Counted from the stretch's first letter, positions 26,512-36,678 are shown. The stretch: 64,000 nt of DNA from Collinsella sp. (GCA_018368345.1 JAGZEK010000005.1:1-64000), one strand, 5' to 3'. Program-made: numbers and translations. Notes: generated by a model from the letters alone, not told the origin.

Positions 26512-28071
26512 TTACTCCACCTCGCTCTGAGCGGTCTCGGTACCGAACACAGCGCGGTACATCGGCGTCGCGTGAAGTTCCTCGGTGCTCTGCTCGAGCA
26601 CAATGCCGGTCGCAGTCTCCACACCGTGCACGAGAGGCAGCGGGGTGGCGATGCCAAACCACAAGATCATGACAGCCAGGATGATTTCGGGGATAAGCAT
26701 GAGCGCCGGGGCCTCATGCTTGCCCATGCCCTGGGGCGCATGGCCGAATACCGACTTGAGTGCGATGCGGGTGAGCGCGGAGATGGCCACGGTAAGACCG
26801 AGGGCGACCACGACGACCAGCCACATGGGACCGGCGGTAACACCGGCGACAAAAGTCAGGAACTCGGAGATAAACATGCCAAAGGGCGGGAAGGCACCAA
26901 GACCGAGCAGCGCCAGGATGGCGAGCGCGGCGGTTGCGGGGGCAACCTCGACGACGCCCTGGATCTTGGCCAGGCTACGCGTGCCAAAGGCGTGCTGGAT
27001 GTTGCCGGACACGCAGAAGGCAAGCGTCTTGGTAAAGCCGTGGAACACGCAGTGCAGCAGGGCCGCGGCGATACCCAGCGGGCCACCGATACCCAGGCAC
27101 AGGGCGATAACGCCCACGTTCTCCACAGACGAGTACGCAAAGCGGCGCTTGAGGTCGTCCTGGCGAAACATCGAAAGCGCCGCCACCAAAATGGACAGCG
27201 TGCCGACGATCAGCAGCAGAAGTTGCGGATACTCGGCGCCCACGGCCTGGATAGTAAAGCCGTAGAAGCGCATGATCACAAGCATGGCGCACTTAAGCAG
27301 CACGCCCGAGAGCAGGGCCGAGACAGGGCTCGGAGCCTGGGAGTGGGCATCGGGCAGCCAAGTATGCATGGGGAACAGGCCGGCCTTGGTGCCAAAGCCG
27401 ATCACGACAAACGCAAAGGCGAGGCGCATGAGCGTCGGGTCGAACTGGTCGGCATACGGCAGCACGCACGACAGAAACGCGGCCTCGTGGGCGTTGGGGA
27501 TCACATCGGCGGCGTTGGCGTAGATCAGCAGCGTGCCAAAGAGGCCAAAGGCCACGCCGGCGGTGCAGACCATCGCGTACTTCCAAGAGGCCTCGAGGGC
27601 CGTCTTGTTCTTGTAGATACCCACGAGGAACACGGTGGAAAGCGTGGTTGCCTCCACGGCGGCCCACGTGAGGATCATGTTGTTGGACAGGCACGCGAGC
27701 AGCATGGTGAACACAAACAGGCTAAACAGCGCAAAATACTGCTTGGCGCGCTCGGCGGGCATGGAGCCCTCCTCGATATCAGCCTTTACATAGGGCAGCG
27801 AGAACAGTCCCGTAAGAAAACCGATAAAGCCGATGAGCATCACAAAGATGGCGCCCAGCGAATCGAGGTGGAACCACAGGCCAAGAGCGCTCGCGGTGTC
27901 GCCGCTCATAAGGACGTCACCGGCCGTCATAACCGACAGCACCAGGACGGCTGCGACGGAGACCAGGTTGAGACCGGCAAACACGTTATAGGACGTGTTC
28001 TTGGGCAAAAACGCCATGACCAGCGAGAACACCAAAGGAGTCGCGAGCAGGGCGAGAATCAACGTTTCCAT
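26512..28071 (-). CDS. hyfF: Hydrogenase-4 membrane subunit F (NuoN/L-like)
   Basis: Antiporter-like membrane protein with about 13-14 transmembrane helices, one of the proton (or Na+) pumping modules. Conserved charged residues lie in KAGLFPMHTWLPDAH and the FHGFTKTLAFC stretch. 519 residues. 3-4 nt gaps on either side indicate tight coupling in the operon. Confidence 0.93.
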   Translation of the reverse strand: METLILALLATPLVFSLVMAFLPKNTSYNVFAGLNLVSVAAVLVLSVMTAGDVLMSGDTASALGLWFHLDSLGAIFVMLIGFIGFLTGLFSLPYVKADIEEGSMPAERAKQYFALFSLFVFTMLLACLSNNMILTWAAVEATTLSTVFLVGIYKNKTALEASWKYAMVCTAGVAFGLFGTLLIYANAADVIPNAHEAAFLSCVLPYADQFDPTLMRLAFAFVVIGFGTKAGLFPMHTWLPDAHSQAPSPVSALLSGVLLKCAMLVIMRFYGFTIQAVGAEYPQLLLLIVGTLSILVAALSMFRQDDLKRRFAYSSVENVGVIALCLGIGGPLGIAAALLHCVFHGFTKTLAFCVSGNIQHAFGTRSLAKIQGVVEVAPATAALAILALLGLGAFPPFGMFISEFLTFVAGVTAGPMWLVVVVALGLTVAISALTRIALKSVFGHAPQGMGKHEAPALMLIPEIILAVMILWFGIATPLPLVHGVETATGIVLEQSTEELHATPMYRAVFGTETAQSEVE

Positions 28072-28074
28072 GGA

Positions 28075-28728
28075 CTACCCCCTCAGCTCGGACAGGTCGC
28101 GCGCATCGAGCGAGTGGGAGTCGTCCCAGATGCGACGCACGACGATGGACATGATGATGACGGCAAAGATGGCGTCGGTGGCGATGCCGATCTCGATGAT
28201 CTCGGGAGCGGTGGGGGCCAAAAGCGCGAGCGTCACATGGCTGCCGTTTTCCATAAGGCAGTATCCAAAGATCTGCTTCATGATGTTGCGCTGCGAAATG
28301 ATGCAGGTGAGGCCCACAAAGAAGTGAGCGAAGCTAATAGCGAGCGCGGGCGTTGCGACTTCGGCCGTGGGCAGGCTAATCTGCGTCACGACGGCAAAGC
28401 AGATCGCGACCTCCACGGCGATGATACAAATGGCCCACGCGGGCTTAAGGCCGGCCTTGAGCGATGCGTCGCTCGGCTCGCCCATCTTCTTGTACGCGCG
28501 GTTGAGGATGTAAGGGACCAGGACGACCTTAGTGATAAAGGCAGATCCAGCCCACATAAGCAGCTCCTGCGCACCGGTGGTGACACCGAGCGTGGCGAGC
28601 AGCCCCACGAGCACCAGCGACTGCACCGCATACCAGCGGATGGCATGTTTGATATTCTTGGAGACGACCACCATGGTGGACGTGACGATCAGAAGGCCGC
28701 CAAGGATGTTGACGATCGAATAACCCAT
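28075..28728 (-). CDS. hyfE: Hydrogenase-4 membrane subunit E (NuoK-like)
   Basis: Small hydrophobic subunit, 217 residues, about 6-7 membrane helices. HyfE is present in Hyf (FHL-2) but has no counterpart in the shorter Hyc (FHL-1) complex, so it marks the complex as FHL-2 type. Confidence 0.9.
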   Translation of the reverse strand: MGYSIVNILGGLLIVTSTMVVVSKNIKHAIRWYAVQSLVLVGLLATLGVTTGAQELLMWAGSAFITKVVLVPYILNRAYKKMGEPSDASLKAGLKPAWAICIIAVEVAICFAVVTQISLPTAEVATPALAISFAHFFVGLTCIISQRNIMKQIFGYCLMENGSHVTLALLAPTAPEIIEIGIATDAIFAVIIMSIVVRRIWDDSHSLDARDLSELRG

Positions 28729-28741
28729 GTCGTTCTACCTC

Positions 28742-30199
28742 CTAACCGATCCAGCTGGCCGAAAGCGGGCCGCTGACGATGACCATGATGATGAGCACGA
28801 TGAACACGAACGCCATCGCGCGGGGAAGCGGGGCTCCCGCAGCAACCTCTTCGCTCGGCTCGCCGGGCAGGCAATAGCCCATCCACTTAAGGAACCAGGC
28901 AAAGGTGGCGACGGTCTCGGCGACCAAGATGCACACGAGCACCAGGATCGCGACGTTGCCGGCACCCACAGAAAAGCCGCCGGCGATGATCTGGAACTTC
29001 GAGAAGAACGTGTTCATGGGCGGCACGCCGGCAATGGCGAGCGCGGCGACACCAAAGCCAACGCCCGAGATCGGGTACTTCTTTACGATGCCGCGAAGCT
29101 TGGGCAGCATACGCGTGCCGAGCGTAAAGGAGAACGAACCGGCGATCAGGAAGAACAGCGTCTTGGCGAAAGCGTGGTTAAAGATGTGGCACACGGCGCC
29201 ATCAAAGGCCAGCTGGCTGCCAAAGACCGAAAGGCCCAGACCAAAGAACACATAGGAGAGCTGGGCGATCGTGGAGAAGGCCAGCAGACGCTTCATATCC
29301 TTTTGCGGAAGGTACATCAGGAAACCAAAGAGCATGGTGACCATGGCGTCGATAATGGCAACCCAACCCACGATCTCGGGAACCTCGCCGGCAGAGACGA
29401 GTGCACGCGCGAACACGCACACGCCGACCTTGACCATCGAGGCACCATGCAGGTAGGCCGAAACAGGCGTCGGCGCCTCCATGGCCGAAGGCAGCCACAT
29501 GTACATGGGTACCTGCGCGGACTTGGCCCAGGCCGCAAACAGCACGAGCAAAAGGACGATAGCCTTGAGCTTGGCGTCGAGGCCGGCAATCGCGGTAATG
29601 GCGAAGGTGCCGGTGTGGGCAAACACGATGGCGGCGCCCAGATACAGGCCGAGCGCACCGATATGCGTGATGATCAGGGCCTTCATGCCGGCCTTCTTGG
29701 CCGTAGGCGTCATGTAGTAGCTAATGAGGCCCCAAGAGCACGCACCCGTGATCTCAAAGAACATGAGCTGGCCCAAAAGGGTCGAGCTGTACACAAGGCC
29801 GGCCATGGCGCCGATGAAGGTCGCGAGGTACGCGTAGAAGCGACGACGCGGTGCGTCGGGATGCTCACGGTTATTCTCGCTCATATAGGGGATCGAATAG
29901 ATCACGACAAGCAGGCCGATACCCACAAAGGCGGGCGCGAGCAGCGTGCTCATGCGATCGAAGGTGAATCCCATGACGAGGGTCTGCCCAAACGAGATCA
30001 GGGGGACCTGCGTGTCGGGCATGCCGGCGCCAGCGAAATTCGCGGCGAGGGCGATGGTGCAGGCCGTCGAGACGGCGGCACCCAAAACGCTGAACCACTT
30101 GGCGTACGGACGGGGGAACAGGGCGACGAGCACCGAGGCCACCATCGGGGCCGCGATAGCGACCAAGCCGAGAAGGGACAGACTGACTGCAAATGACAT
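28742..30199 (-). CDS. hyfD: Hydrogenase-4 membrane subunit D (antiporter-like)
   Basis: Multi-spanning antiporter-like subunit, 485 residues. WAKSAQVPMYMWLPSAME corresponds to the conserved lysine region of NuoL/M/N and FNHAFAKTLFFL to the histidine/lysine helix. Together with hyfB and hyfF it gives three pump modules. Confidence 0.92.
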   Translation of the reverse strand: MSFAVSLSLLGLVAIAAPMVASVLVALFPRPYAKWFSVLGAAVSTACTIALAANFAGAGMPDTQVPLISFGQTLVMGFTFDRMSTLLAPAFVGIGLLVVIYSIPYMSENNREHPDAPRRRFYAYLATFIGAMAGLVYSSTLLGQLMFFEITGACSWGLISYYMTPTAKKAGMKALIITHIGALGLYLGAAIVFAHTGTFAITAIAGLDAKLKAIVLLLVLFAAWAKSAQVPMYMWLPSAMEAPTPVSAYLHGASMVKVGVCVFARALVSAGEVPEIVGWVAIIDAMVTMLFGFLMYLPQKDMKRLLAFSTIAQLSYVFFGLGLSVFGSQLAFDGAVCHIFNHAFAKTLFFLIAGSFSFTLGTRMLPKLRGIVKKYPISGVGFGVAALAIAGVPPMNTFFSKFQIIAGGFSVGAGNVAILVLVCILVAETVATFAWFLKWMGYCLPGEPSEEVAAGAPLPRAMAFVFIVLIIMVIVSGPLSASWIG

Positions 30200-30214
30200 T
30201 GTTTCTCCCTTCTC

Positions 30215-31141
30215 CTACACGCCGACGACCACGAAGACAAACGCCAGAACGGCGATGCCCACGACGGCCCAGGTCTGATTGCCAAGCACCTTAAAACGCG
30301 AGCGCGAGCAGGAGTTCTCGATCACTCCGCACACGACAAAGTCGATCAGGCACTTCACCAGGAAGATGACCGCGCCCAGAACGGCGGCGGCGCCCACGGT
30401 CGCGGGCTCGCCCCAGGGGATAAAGATCGCGCAGAACCAGGCGACGACCAGGACCTGCTTCATGGACATGGCGAGCTTGGCCATGGCGAGCGACGGGCCG
30501 GAAAGCTCGGCGAGCGGACCTTCCTGAAGCTCTTGCTCGGCCTCGGCCTGATCAAACGGCAGCTTGCCGAGCTCCATGTAGCAGGCGATCGCAAAGGCGA
30601 TGCCGGCGAGGATCACGGCGACCGGCGCGTCGACGGCGCCCGTCATGATGTGCTGACCCATAGTGGCGATGTCGGTGGAGCCGCACACCAGGGCGGCGGC
30701 AAACAGCGCCAGCAGCATGGACGGCTCGATGAGAACGCTCATGAGCAGCTCGCGAACGCCACCGATACCGGCGTAGGCGTTGGACGAATCCACGCCGCAG
30801 AGGGCGAAGAAGAAGCGGGCGAGCGCCAGGCTATACATGATGGTGATGGCGTCACCAAAGACCGGGATGGGGCTTTGTACCGTAAAGAGTGGCAGACCCA
30901 TCGCGAGCATAAAGGCAACGGCGAAGAACAGCGGCGGCATAATGCGCAGCGCAAAGCTCGCGTCCTCGCTCTGGGACTCGGGGCGCGCAAAGAGCTTGGC
31001 CAGGTCGCGGTAGTCCTGCATGATGCTGGGGCCGCGACGGTTGTGCATCTTGGCGCGGATCACGCGACCGAGACCGGAGAAGAACGGCGCGACGGCCATG
31101 ACGACCACGCCCTGCAGAACGGCAAGTACGATGTTGTTCAT
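30215..31141 (-). CDS. hyfC: Hydrogenase-4 membrane subunit C (NuoH-like, HycD)
   Basis: Docks the soluble NiFe arm on the membrane. NuoH-type residues are visible: RRGPSIMQDYRDLAKLF near the N-terminus and ELGKLPFDQAEAEQELQEG. About eight helices, 308 residues. Confidence 0.93.
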   Translation of the reverse strand: MNNIVLAVLQGVVVMAVAPFFSGLGRVIRAKMHNRRGPSIMQDYRDLAKLFARPESQSEDASFALRIMPPLFFAVAFMLAMGLPLFTVQSPIPVFGDAITIMYSLALARFFFALCGVDSSNAYAGIGGVRELLMSVLIEPSMLLALFAAALVCGSTDIATMGQHIMTGAVDAPVAVILAGIAFAIACYMELGKLPFDQAEAEQELQEGPLAELSGPSLAMAKLAMSMKQVLVVAWFCAIFIPWGEPATVGAAAVLGAVIFLVKCLIDFVVCGVIENSCSRSRFKVLGNQTWAVVGIAVLAFVFVVVGV

Positions 31142-31153
31142 GCTCTCCCCTCC

Positions 31154-33172
31154 TTAACCCATTTGCACGGCGAGCACGAGGAACACCACGAGTGCCGCGA
31201 CGATGTAGCAGATATAGATGCTGTAGTTGCCGCCCTCGAGCTTAGTCGCGAGGTCGGCGAGCTTCTCGACACCCTTATGCGGGGCATCGACGAGAACCTT
31301 GTCGGGTACGGGCTCCACAGCCTCGGCCACACCGGTGAGCTTCTGGAAGAAGTGCGCGATGGACCAGCAGACGGCCGTGCAGCGGTCGCGCAGCGTGTAG
31401 AGCGGCTGCATAAACCAGGAAACCTCGGAGGCAAAGGTCGTGGCCACGACGGGCATATGCTCGTTGGGAGCATAGCCGCATGCCCACGGCTGGGACTTCT
31501 GCACCTTGCCGACGGTCTTGAGTTTGCGATAACCGCAGGCAAGGCCGACGAGCACCACGAGCGCAATGGCGATCGCAGGCGTGGAGATGGCAGCGCCGGA
31601 GTACTGGTTCATGAGCTCCATGCCCTCGGCGGCAAACACGCCGCCGTACGGATGCAGCACGGACGCGGCGACGTCGACCAGAACGGGCGCGATCACGGGA
31701 GCGCCAATGCCCAGCACGACGCAGATGGCCGCGAGCAGGCCCTGTGCAAACACCATAGGGGCGGGAACCTCCTTGGCATTGGCCGCGGCCTCGGAGCGGG
31801 GCGCGGAGGCAAAGGAGACGCCATAGGCCTTGACGAAGCACGTGACGGCCAGAGCGCCGGTAATGGCAAGCGCGACGGCAGCGAACACGGCCACGATCAT
31901 GACGGCCTTGTCGCCCTGCATGGCGGCGTTAAAGAGCGACTGGTAGGTAAACCACTCGGACACAAAGCCGTTGAAGGGCGGGATGGCCGAGATGGCAAGC
32001 GCGCCGACGAGGAAGCAGATGGCCGTTGCCGGCATACGACGGAACAGGCCGCCCATCTTCTCCATATTGCGCGTACCCGTGGAGTACAGCAGCGCACCGG
32101 CGCCCAAGAACAGCTCGCCCTTAAACATCGCGTGGTTAAACGTGTGGTAGAGGGCGGCCATCAGAGCCAGGACGGCGATGCCGACCGAATTGAGCGCCAT
32201 GGCGGCCATGGAGGCGCCGACGCCGAGCAGAATGATGCCGATGTTCTCGACGGAGTGATAGGCAAGCAGGCGCTTGATGTCATGCTCCTGCAGGGCGAAC
32301 GCCACGCCGAGGACCGACGAGATCGCACCGAAGACCATGACCATAAGGCCCCACCAGACCTGAACGCCCGAGGCGGAGAGCAGGTCGAGACCAACCTTGA
32401 GGATGCCGAAGATACCGATCTTGATCATGCCGCCGGACATGAGGGCACTCACGTTGGACGGCGCCTCGGGATGTGCCTTGGGCAGCCAGCCGTGCAGCGG
32501 GATGATACCGGCCTTGGCGCCAAAGCCAAAGAAGGCGAGCACGAAGCACACGGATGCGACCGCGGGGCTAAACTGCGTGGCGCGGAAATCCGCAAAGGCA
32601 AACGAGCCGCCGGCGAAGTTGGTCATGGTGAGGAAGCTCGCCATGATGAGCACAAAGCCCACGTGCGCGATCACAAAGTAGAGCCAACCGCCGTGGATGG
32701 AGTTCTCGTTCTCCTCGATCACGACCAAGAAGTAAGAGGTCAGCGACATGAGCTCAAAGGCGACCAGGAACCAAAACACGTTGTCGGCGGTGATGACGAG
32801 CATCATGGACGCCACGAAGGTGTTAAAGAAGAAGCCGGCGCGGCCCTTTTTGCCCGGGTACTCATCAAAGTAGTTGAGACCGTAGATCGAACCGGCAAAC
32901 GCGAGCACCGAGATGAGTGCCACGAACAGACCGGACAGCTGATTGAGCAGCAGCTGGAAATGGGCAAACGGGAAGAACACGATGGTGTCGACCGACGCGA
33001 CATTGCCCAGCACGGCCTGGATACCGGCCACAAACGAAAGCACCGCGGCGACGGCGCCGACAAGGCAGCCGGCGGTCTTGGCGGCGTTATCGGCTTTGAT
33101 CAGCAGAACCGAGGCGAGCGCACCGATGCACGAGACGGCAAGCGATGCGATAAACAGCGTCATGCTATCCAT
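31154..33172 (-). CDS. hyfB: Hydrogenase-4 membrane subunit B (NuoL-like, HycC)
   Basis: Large antiporter-like membrane subunit, 672 residues and about 16 helices. Pump-module motifs: FGAKAGIIPLHGWLPKAH and YHTFNHAMFKGELFL. Its start overlaps the 3' end of hyfA by 8 nt. Confidence 0.94.
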   Translation of the reverse strand: MDSMTLFIASLAVSCIGALASVLLIKADNAAKTAGCLVGAVAAVLSFVAGIQAVLGNVASVDTIVFFPFAHFQLLLNQLSGLFVALISVLAFAGSIYGLNYFDEYPGKKGRAGFFFNTFVASMMLVITADNVFWFLVAFELMSLTSYFLVVIEENENSIHGGWLYFVIAHVGFVLIMASFLTMTNFAGGSFAFADFRATQFSPAVASVCFVLAFFGFGAKAGIIPLHGWLPKAHPEAPSNVSALMSGGMIKIGIFGILKVGLDLLSASGVQVWWGLMVMVFGAISSVLGVAFALQEHDIKRLLAYHSVENIGIILLGVGASMAAMALNSVGIAVLALMAALYHTFNHAMFKGELFLGAGALLYSTGTRNMEKMGGLFRRMPATAICFLVGALAISAIPPFNGFVSEWFTYQSLFNAAMQGDKAVMIVAVFAAVALAITGALAVTCFVKAYGVSFASAPRSEAAANAKEVPAPMVFAQGLLAAICVVLGIGAPVIAPVLVDVAASVLHPYGGVFAAEGMELMNQYSGAAISTPAIAIALVVLVGLACGYRKLKTVGKVQKSQPWACGYAPNEHMPVVATTFASEVSWFMQPLYTLRDRCTAVCWSIAHFFQKLTGVAEAVEPVPDKVLVDAPHKGVEKLADLATKLEGGNYSIYICYIVAALVVFLVLAVQMG

Positions 33173-33782
33173 TGTTTACGCTCCCTTCTGCTTTCTCGGA
33201 CAGGCCCTGGGCCACAGCGGTAGCGTCGACGACCGGACCGTTTTCGATCGAGCGCAGGCGCTTGGCCTCGTCAAGCTCGCGATCGGCCGCGCCGCCCATG
33301 ACGGTCAGCGCCTTGGTGGGGCACGCCGCCACACAATGCGGACCGTCCGGATCGAAGGCGCACAGGTCGCACTTGACAGCGCAGGTGTACTGGCCAGGAG
33401 CCCACGTCAGCAGGCTGCTCAGGGACTTAGGATACGAAGGCGTCGGGTCGCACATGCCTGCGACACCGGCGATAGACGTGCCATCGGGATGGATGGCTCC
33501 GAAGGGGCACGCGATGGCGCACAGCCTGCACCCGATGCACTCCTGCTCCTTGACGTGGATGCGGTCGCCATCGTGCTCGATGGCATTCACCGGGCAAACC
33601 TCGGCGCAGGGGGCACCCTCGCAATGGTGGCAGGCAAGGGCGGCCGAAATACCGCCGGTCTTCACGAGCGCCAGGCGCGGCGTATCCTGAAGACCCTGCA
33701 TCCGGTGGGCGTCGGCACAGGCGGACTGGCATGTTCCGCAGCCGATGCACCTCTCCGGGTTGATGTCGATGAAGCGGTTCAT
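33165..33782 (-). CDS. hyfA: Hydrogenase-4 electron-transfer subunit A (HyfA/HycB-like 4Fe-4S protein)
   Basis: Four 4Fe-4S clusters carried by CIGCGTCQSAC, CHHCEGAPCAEVCP, CIGCRLCAIACP and a last CDLCAFDP/CVAACP set. It links formate dehydrogenase to the hydrogenase. 205 residues with the ATG at 33782, preceded by AAGGA. First gene of the hyf order A-J and adjacent to fdhF. Confidence 0.93.
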   Translation of the reverse strand: MNRFIDINPERCIGCGTCQSACADAHRMQGLQDTPRLALVKTGGISAALACHHCEGAPCAEVCPVNAIEHDGDRIHVKEQECIGCRLCAIACPFGAIHPDGTSIAGVAGMCDPTPSYPKSLSSLLTWAPGQYTCAVKCDLCAFDPDGPHCVAACPTKALTVMGGAADRELDEAKRLRSIENGPVVDATAVAQGLSEKAEGSVNNG

Positions 33783-33804
33783 CCCCACTTCCTTTCAAAA
33801 TAAC

Positions 33805-33839
33805 GGGCCGGGCTCCCGAACGTACGGGACGCCCGGCCC
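33805..33839 (-). terminator. Strong hairpin between fdhF and hyfA
   Basis: Stem gggccgggc / gcccggccc (33805-33813, 33831-33839) with an inner cccg/cggg pair. On the minus strand it is followed by GTTATTTTG, so it is likely to terminate only part of the transcription and set the ratio of FdhF to Hyf. Confidence 0.55.
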
Positions 33840-33860
33840 AAAAAGCCAACGAGAACGGGA

Positions 33861-36083
33861 CTACACGATTTGGTTCACGTGCGTCTCGTCGTCGAACTTG
33901 GCGGCGCCGGGCTCAACGTCCTGAGGAGCGGCGGCGTCCACCAGAGCCTGCTTGAGCTCGGTGTACTGACGCTCGACCTCGCCCTCAGCCCAGACCTGGT
34001 CGGCGATAGCGTCGACCTGGCAGGCGGAGAACTTGTCCTCGGGCGTATGCGAGACCGGGTCGACCTTGTGCATGGTCAGCTCGTTGCACTTGCCAATCCA
34101 CCACTGGTAGGTCATATAGACCGTGCCCTTGTTGATACGGTCGCTCACGTCGGCGCGGCTGTATACCTGGCCGCGGCGGCTGTGAATCGAGACGATGTCG
34201 CCGTTCTTGATGCCGCGCGCCTGGGCGTCCGCGGGATTCATGCGGACAAAGCCGGGCTCGTCGGCGAGCAGCGCCAGCGTCTTGCAGTTGCCGGTCATCG
34301 AGCGGCAGCTGTAGTGGCCGACCTCACGGACGGTGCACAGGATGAGCGGGTACTCATCGTCGGGAAGCTCGGAGGGCGCCTCCCAGTCGTGCGCCATCAG
34401 GTTGGCGCGGCCGTCCTTGGTGGTGAACTTGCCACCAGCGAACATGTCGGCCGTGCCGTGGTCGTTCACATCGGTGCTCTTGACGGGCCACTGGGCGTAA
34501 CCGCCCTCGGGAGCCATCTTCTCGTAGGTTGCGCCCACAAAGTTGGGGCACAGGCTAATGCACTCGTTCCAGATCTGCTCGGTGTTGTCGTAGTGCATGG
34601 GGTAGCCCATGCGCGTAGACAGGTCCGCGAAGATCTCCCAGTCGTGGCGGCACTCGCCCTTGGGCGGAACAGCCGCATCAAAGTGCTGGAAGCTACGGTC
34701 GGATGCGGTAAAGACACCCTCGTGCTCGCCCCAAGAGGTAGCGGGCAGGATGACGTCGGCGAGCATAGTCGTCTGCGTCATAAAGATGTCCTGGCAAATG
34801 AACAGATCCAGCTCGGAGAGCGTCTTGCGCATGCCGGCCGAATCGGGCTCGGTCTGCACCGGGTCCTCGCCGTAGTTGTAGAAGCAATGCACCTTGCCCT
34901 CGTCGACCAGGTGGCCCAGGTCGGTGAGCTTGTAGCCCTCCTCCAAGGGGAGCTTTTCCTCGGGCACGCCCCAAGCCTTGGCAAACTTGGCGCGAGCGGC
35001 GGGGTCGGTGACTTTCTGGTAGCCAGGGTACAGGTTGGGCAGCATGCCCATATCGCAGGAGCCCTGGACGTTATTCTGACCGCGCACGGGCGCGAGGCCG
35101 GAATTGGGTTTGCCGATCTGGCCGGCAACGCAGGCGATGGAGGCGATGGTGTGCACCGTCTTCAGGTTCTGCTTCTGCTGGCATACGCCCATGCCCCAGC
35201 CAATGATGGCAGAAGGCTTCGCCGTGGCGTACATCTCGGCAGCTTGGTGGATCAACGCGGGCTCGACACCCGTGATGTCCTGTACGGATTCGGGAGTGTA
35301 GTTCTTGATGGTCTCCCACCACTCGTCAAAACCGTTCGTGTGCTCGGCGACGAATTCCTTGTCGTAGAGGCCATCGTTGACCAGACAGTTGGCAAAGGCG
35401 TTGAGGAACGCGACGTTGCAACCGTTCTTGATCGGAAGGTAGATATCGGCGATACGCGCGGTTTCGATATGGCGCGGGTCGGCGACGATGATCTTGCAAC
35501 CCTTTTCTTTGGCTCGCACGATACGCCTTGCGACGATGGGGTGCGAATCGGCAGGGTTATAGCCGAAGAGGAAAATGCAGCCCGCATCCTCCATACCGGG
35601 GATGGAGCATGACATGCAACCTGAACCAACCGTGTCCATCAGACCGAGGACAGTAGGGCCGTGTCAAGTACGGGCGCAGTTGTCCACGCTGTGGGTGCCG
35701 ATGCACGCACGCGTAAACTTCTGCATGACGTAGTTCGCCTCATTGCCGCCGCCTCGCGAAGAGCCGGTGGTCATGACAGCGTTAGGACCATATTCGTCAA
35801 TTATGGCCTGCATCTTAGATGCGGTGAAATCCAGTGCCTCGTCCCAGCTTACGCGCTCAAGATCCGCGCCCTTAGTGCGGCGGATCATCGGGTGCAGTAC
35901 GCGAGGAGTCAAGATCTTGGTGTCGTTGATGAAGTCGTAGCCGCTCATGCCCTTAAGGCACAGCTCGCCCTGATTGGTGATGCCGTTGAGCGGTTCGGTA
36001 CCCACGACCTGGCCGTTTTGGACCAAGAGGTTAAACTGGCAACCGGCGCCGCAGTACGGGCAGATCACTTTATGCTTCTCCAT
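33861..36083 (-). CDS. fdhF: Formate dehydrogenase H, selenoprotein (Sec140)
   Basis: Oxidises formate to CO2 and passes electrons to HyfA. The reading frame is continuous from ATG 36083 (GGAGGG eight nt upstream) to TAG/TAA at 33861 only if the UGA at 35664-35666 is read as Sec. The junction reads CART-U-HGPTVLGL, and the Sec is residue 140, as in E. coli FdhF. The 4Fe-4S ligands are Cys8, 11, 15 and 42, with Lys44 and His141 also matching E. coli. 740 residues versus 715. A SECIS hairpin lies directly after the UGA. It would normally be mis-annotated as two genes or a pseudogene. Confidence 0.96.
35633..35652 (-). promoter_or_regulatory. SECIS hairpin of fdhF
   Basis: On the minus strand UGUCCUC / GGUCU / GAUGGACA: a seven-pair stem with one bulged U on the 3' side and the GGUCU apical loop of E. 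coli fdhF. The loop begins 18 nt after the UGA, the same spacing as in E. coli. Confidence 0.9.
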
Positions 36084-36107
36084 GACACCCTCCTTCCTTT
36101 CTCTGCT

Positions 36108-36121
36108 ACCGATTAATCGGT
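36108..36121. promoter_or_regulatory. Palindrome upstream of fdhF
   Basis: Perfect 14-bp palindrome accgattaatcggt, 25 nt before the fdhF ATG and just before its ribosome site; possible operator or leader hairpin. Confidence 0.4.
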
Positions 36122-36159
36122 ACGTATTTGACAATCGTTGGGCTTGTATGGCCGCCCGC

Positions 36160-36678
36160 CTACGCCTCGTTTTCGATGGTGGCGCGGGCACGCTCGGCAG
36201 TCAGTTCTGCCAGGCGCTCCTCGTCTACCAGGGTGAGGCCCTTGGTCGGGCACGCCTCGGCACACGCCGGACCGCCGGGACGGTCCACGCACAGGTCGCA
36301 CTTGAGCACGAAGCTCTTGGTCTGCGAACCCACGCGCACGTCGCCCATCAAGACGGGGACCTGCGTGGTCGCCACGCTCACGGCGCCAAAGGGGCATGCC
36401 ATGACGCAGCTCTTGCAGCCGATGCAGTTGTCCTCGTTAACGCCGATACGATGGTTCTTTGGATCAAAGAACAAGGCTCCCGTGGGGCAGGCCTTGGCGC
36501 ACGGAGCGTCCTCGCAGTGGTGGCATGCCACCGGCGCGGAAATCTCGTAGGTGCGCGTCACGCGCAAGCGAGGTGCGGCGATGTTGCCGGGAATATCGTG
36601 TGCCTCGATACACGCCGCCATACAGGTTTGGCACCCAATGCAGCGCGAGGAATCGGCTACGACTCGTTTATTGCCCAT
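36160..36678 (-). CDS. 4Fe-4S dicluster ferredoxin, HycB/HydN-like
   Basis: Electron carrier of the same family as HyfA, 172 residues. Cluster motifs: CIGCQTCMAAC, CHHCEDAPCAKACP, CIGCKSCVMACP, CDLCVDRPGGPACAEACP. ATG at 36678 has GGAGGGAG upstream; the frame continues upstream without a site. It is 76 nt before fdhF and probably shares its promoter. As E. coli fdhF has a partner hydN, this is the likely equivalent. Confidence 0.88.
   Translation of the reverse strand: MGNKRVVADSSRCIGCQTCMAACIEAHDIPGNIAAPRLRVTRTYEISAPVACHHCEDAPCAKACPTGALFFDPKNHRIGVNEDNCIGCKSCVMACPFGAVSVATTQVPVLMGDVRVGSQTKSFVLKCDLCVDRPGGPACAEACPTKGLTLVDEERLAELTAERARATIENEA

Noticed and set aside
24538..28776. Long plus-strand open frame antisense to the hydrogenase genes
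   Set aside because: A codon-bias shadow of hyfE-hyfH; low-complexity His/Arg/Gly composition, no family signature. The same applies to long plus-strand frames over valS, selB, the oxidoreductase, hyfB and hyfC.
33861..36191. fdhF as two genes or a pseudogene split by a stop
   Set aside because: The stop is a UGA at the known Sec140 position with a SECIS hairpin, and selA, selB, selC and selD are all present.
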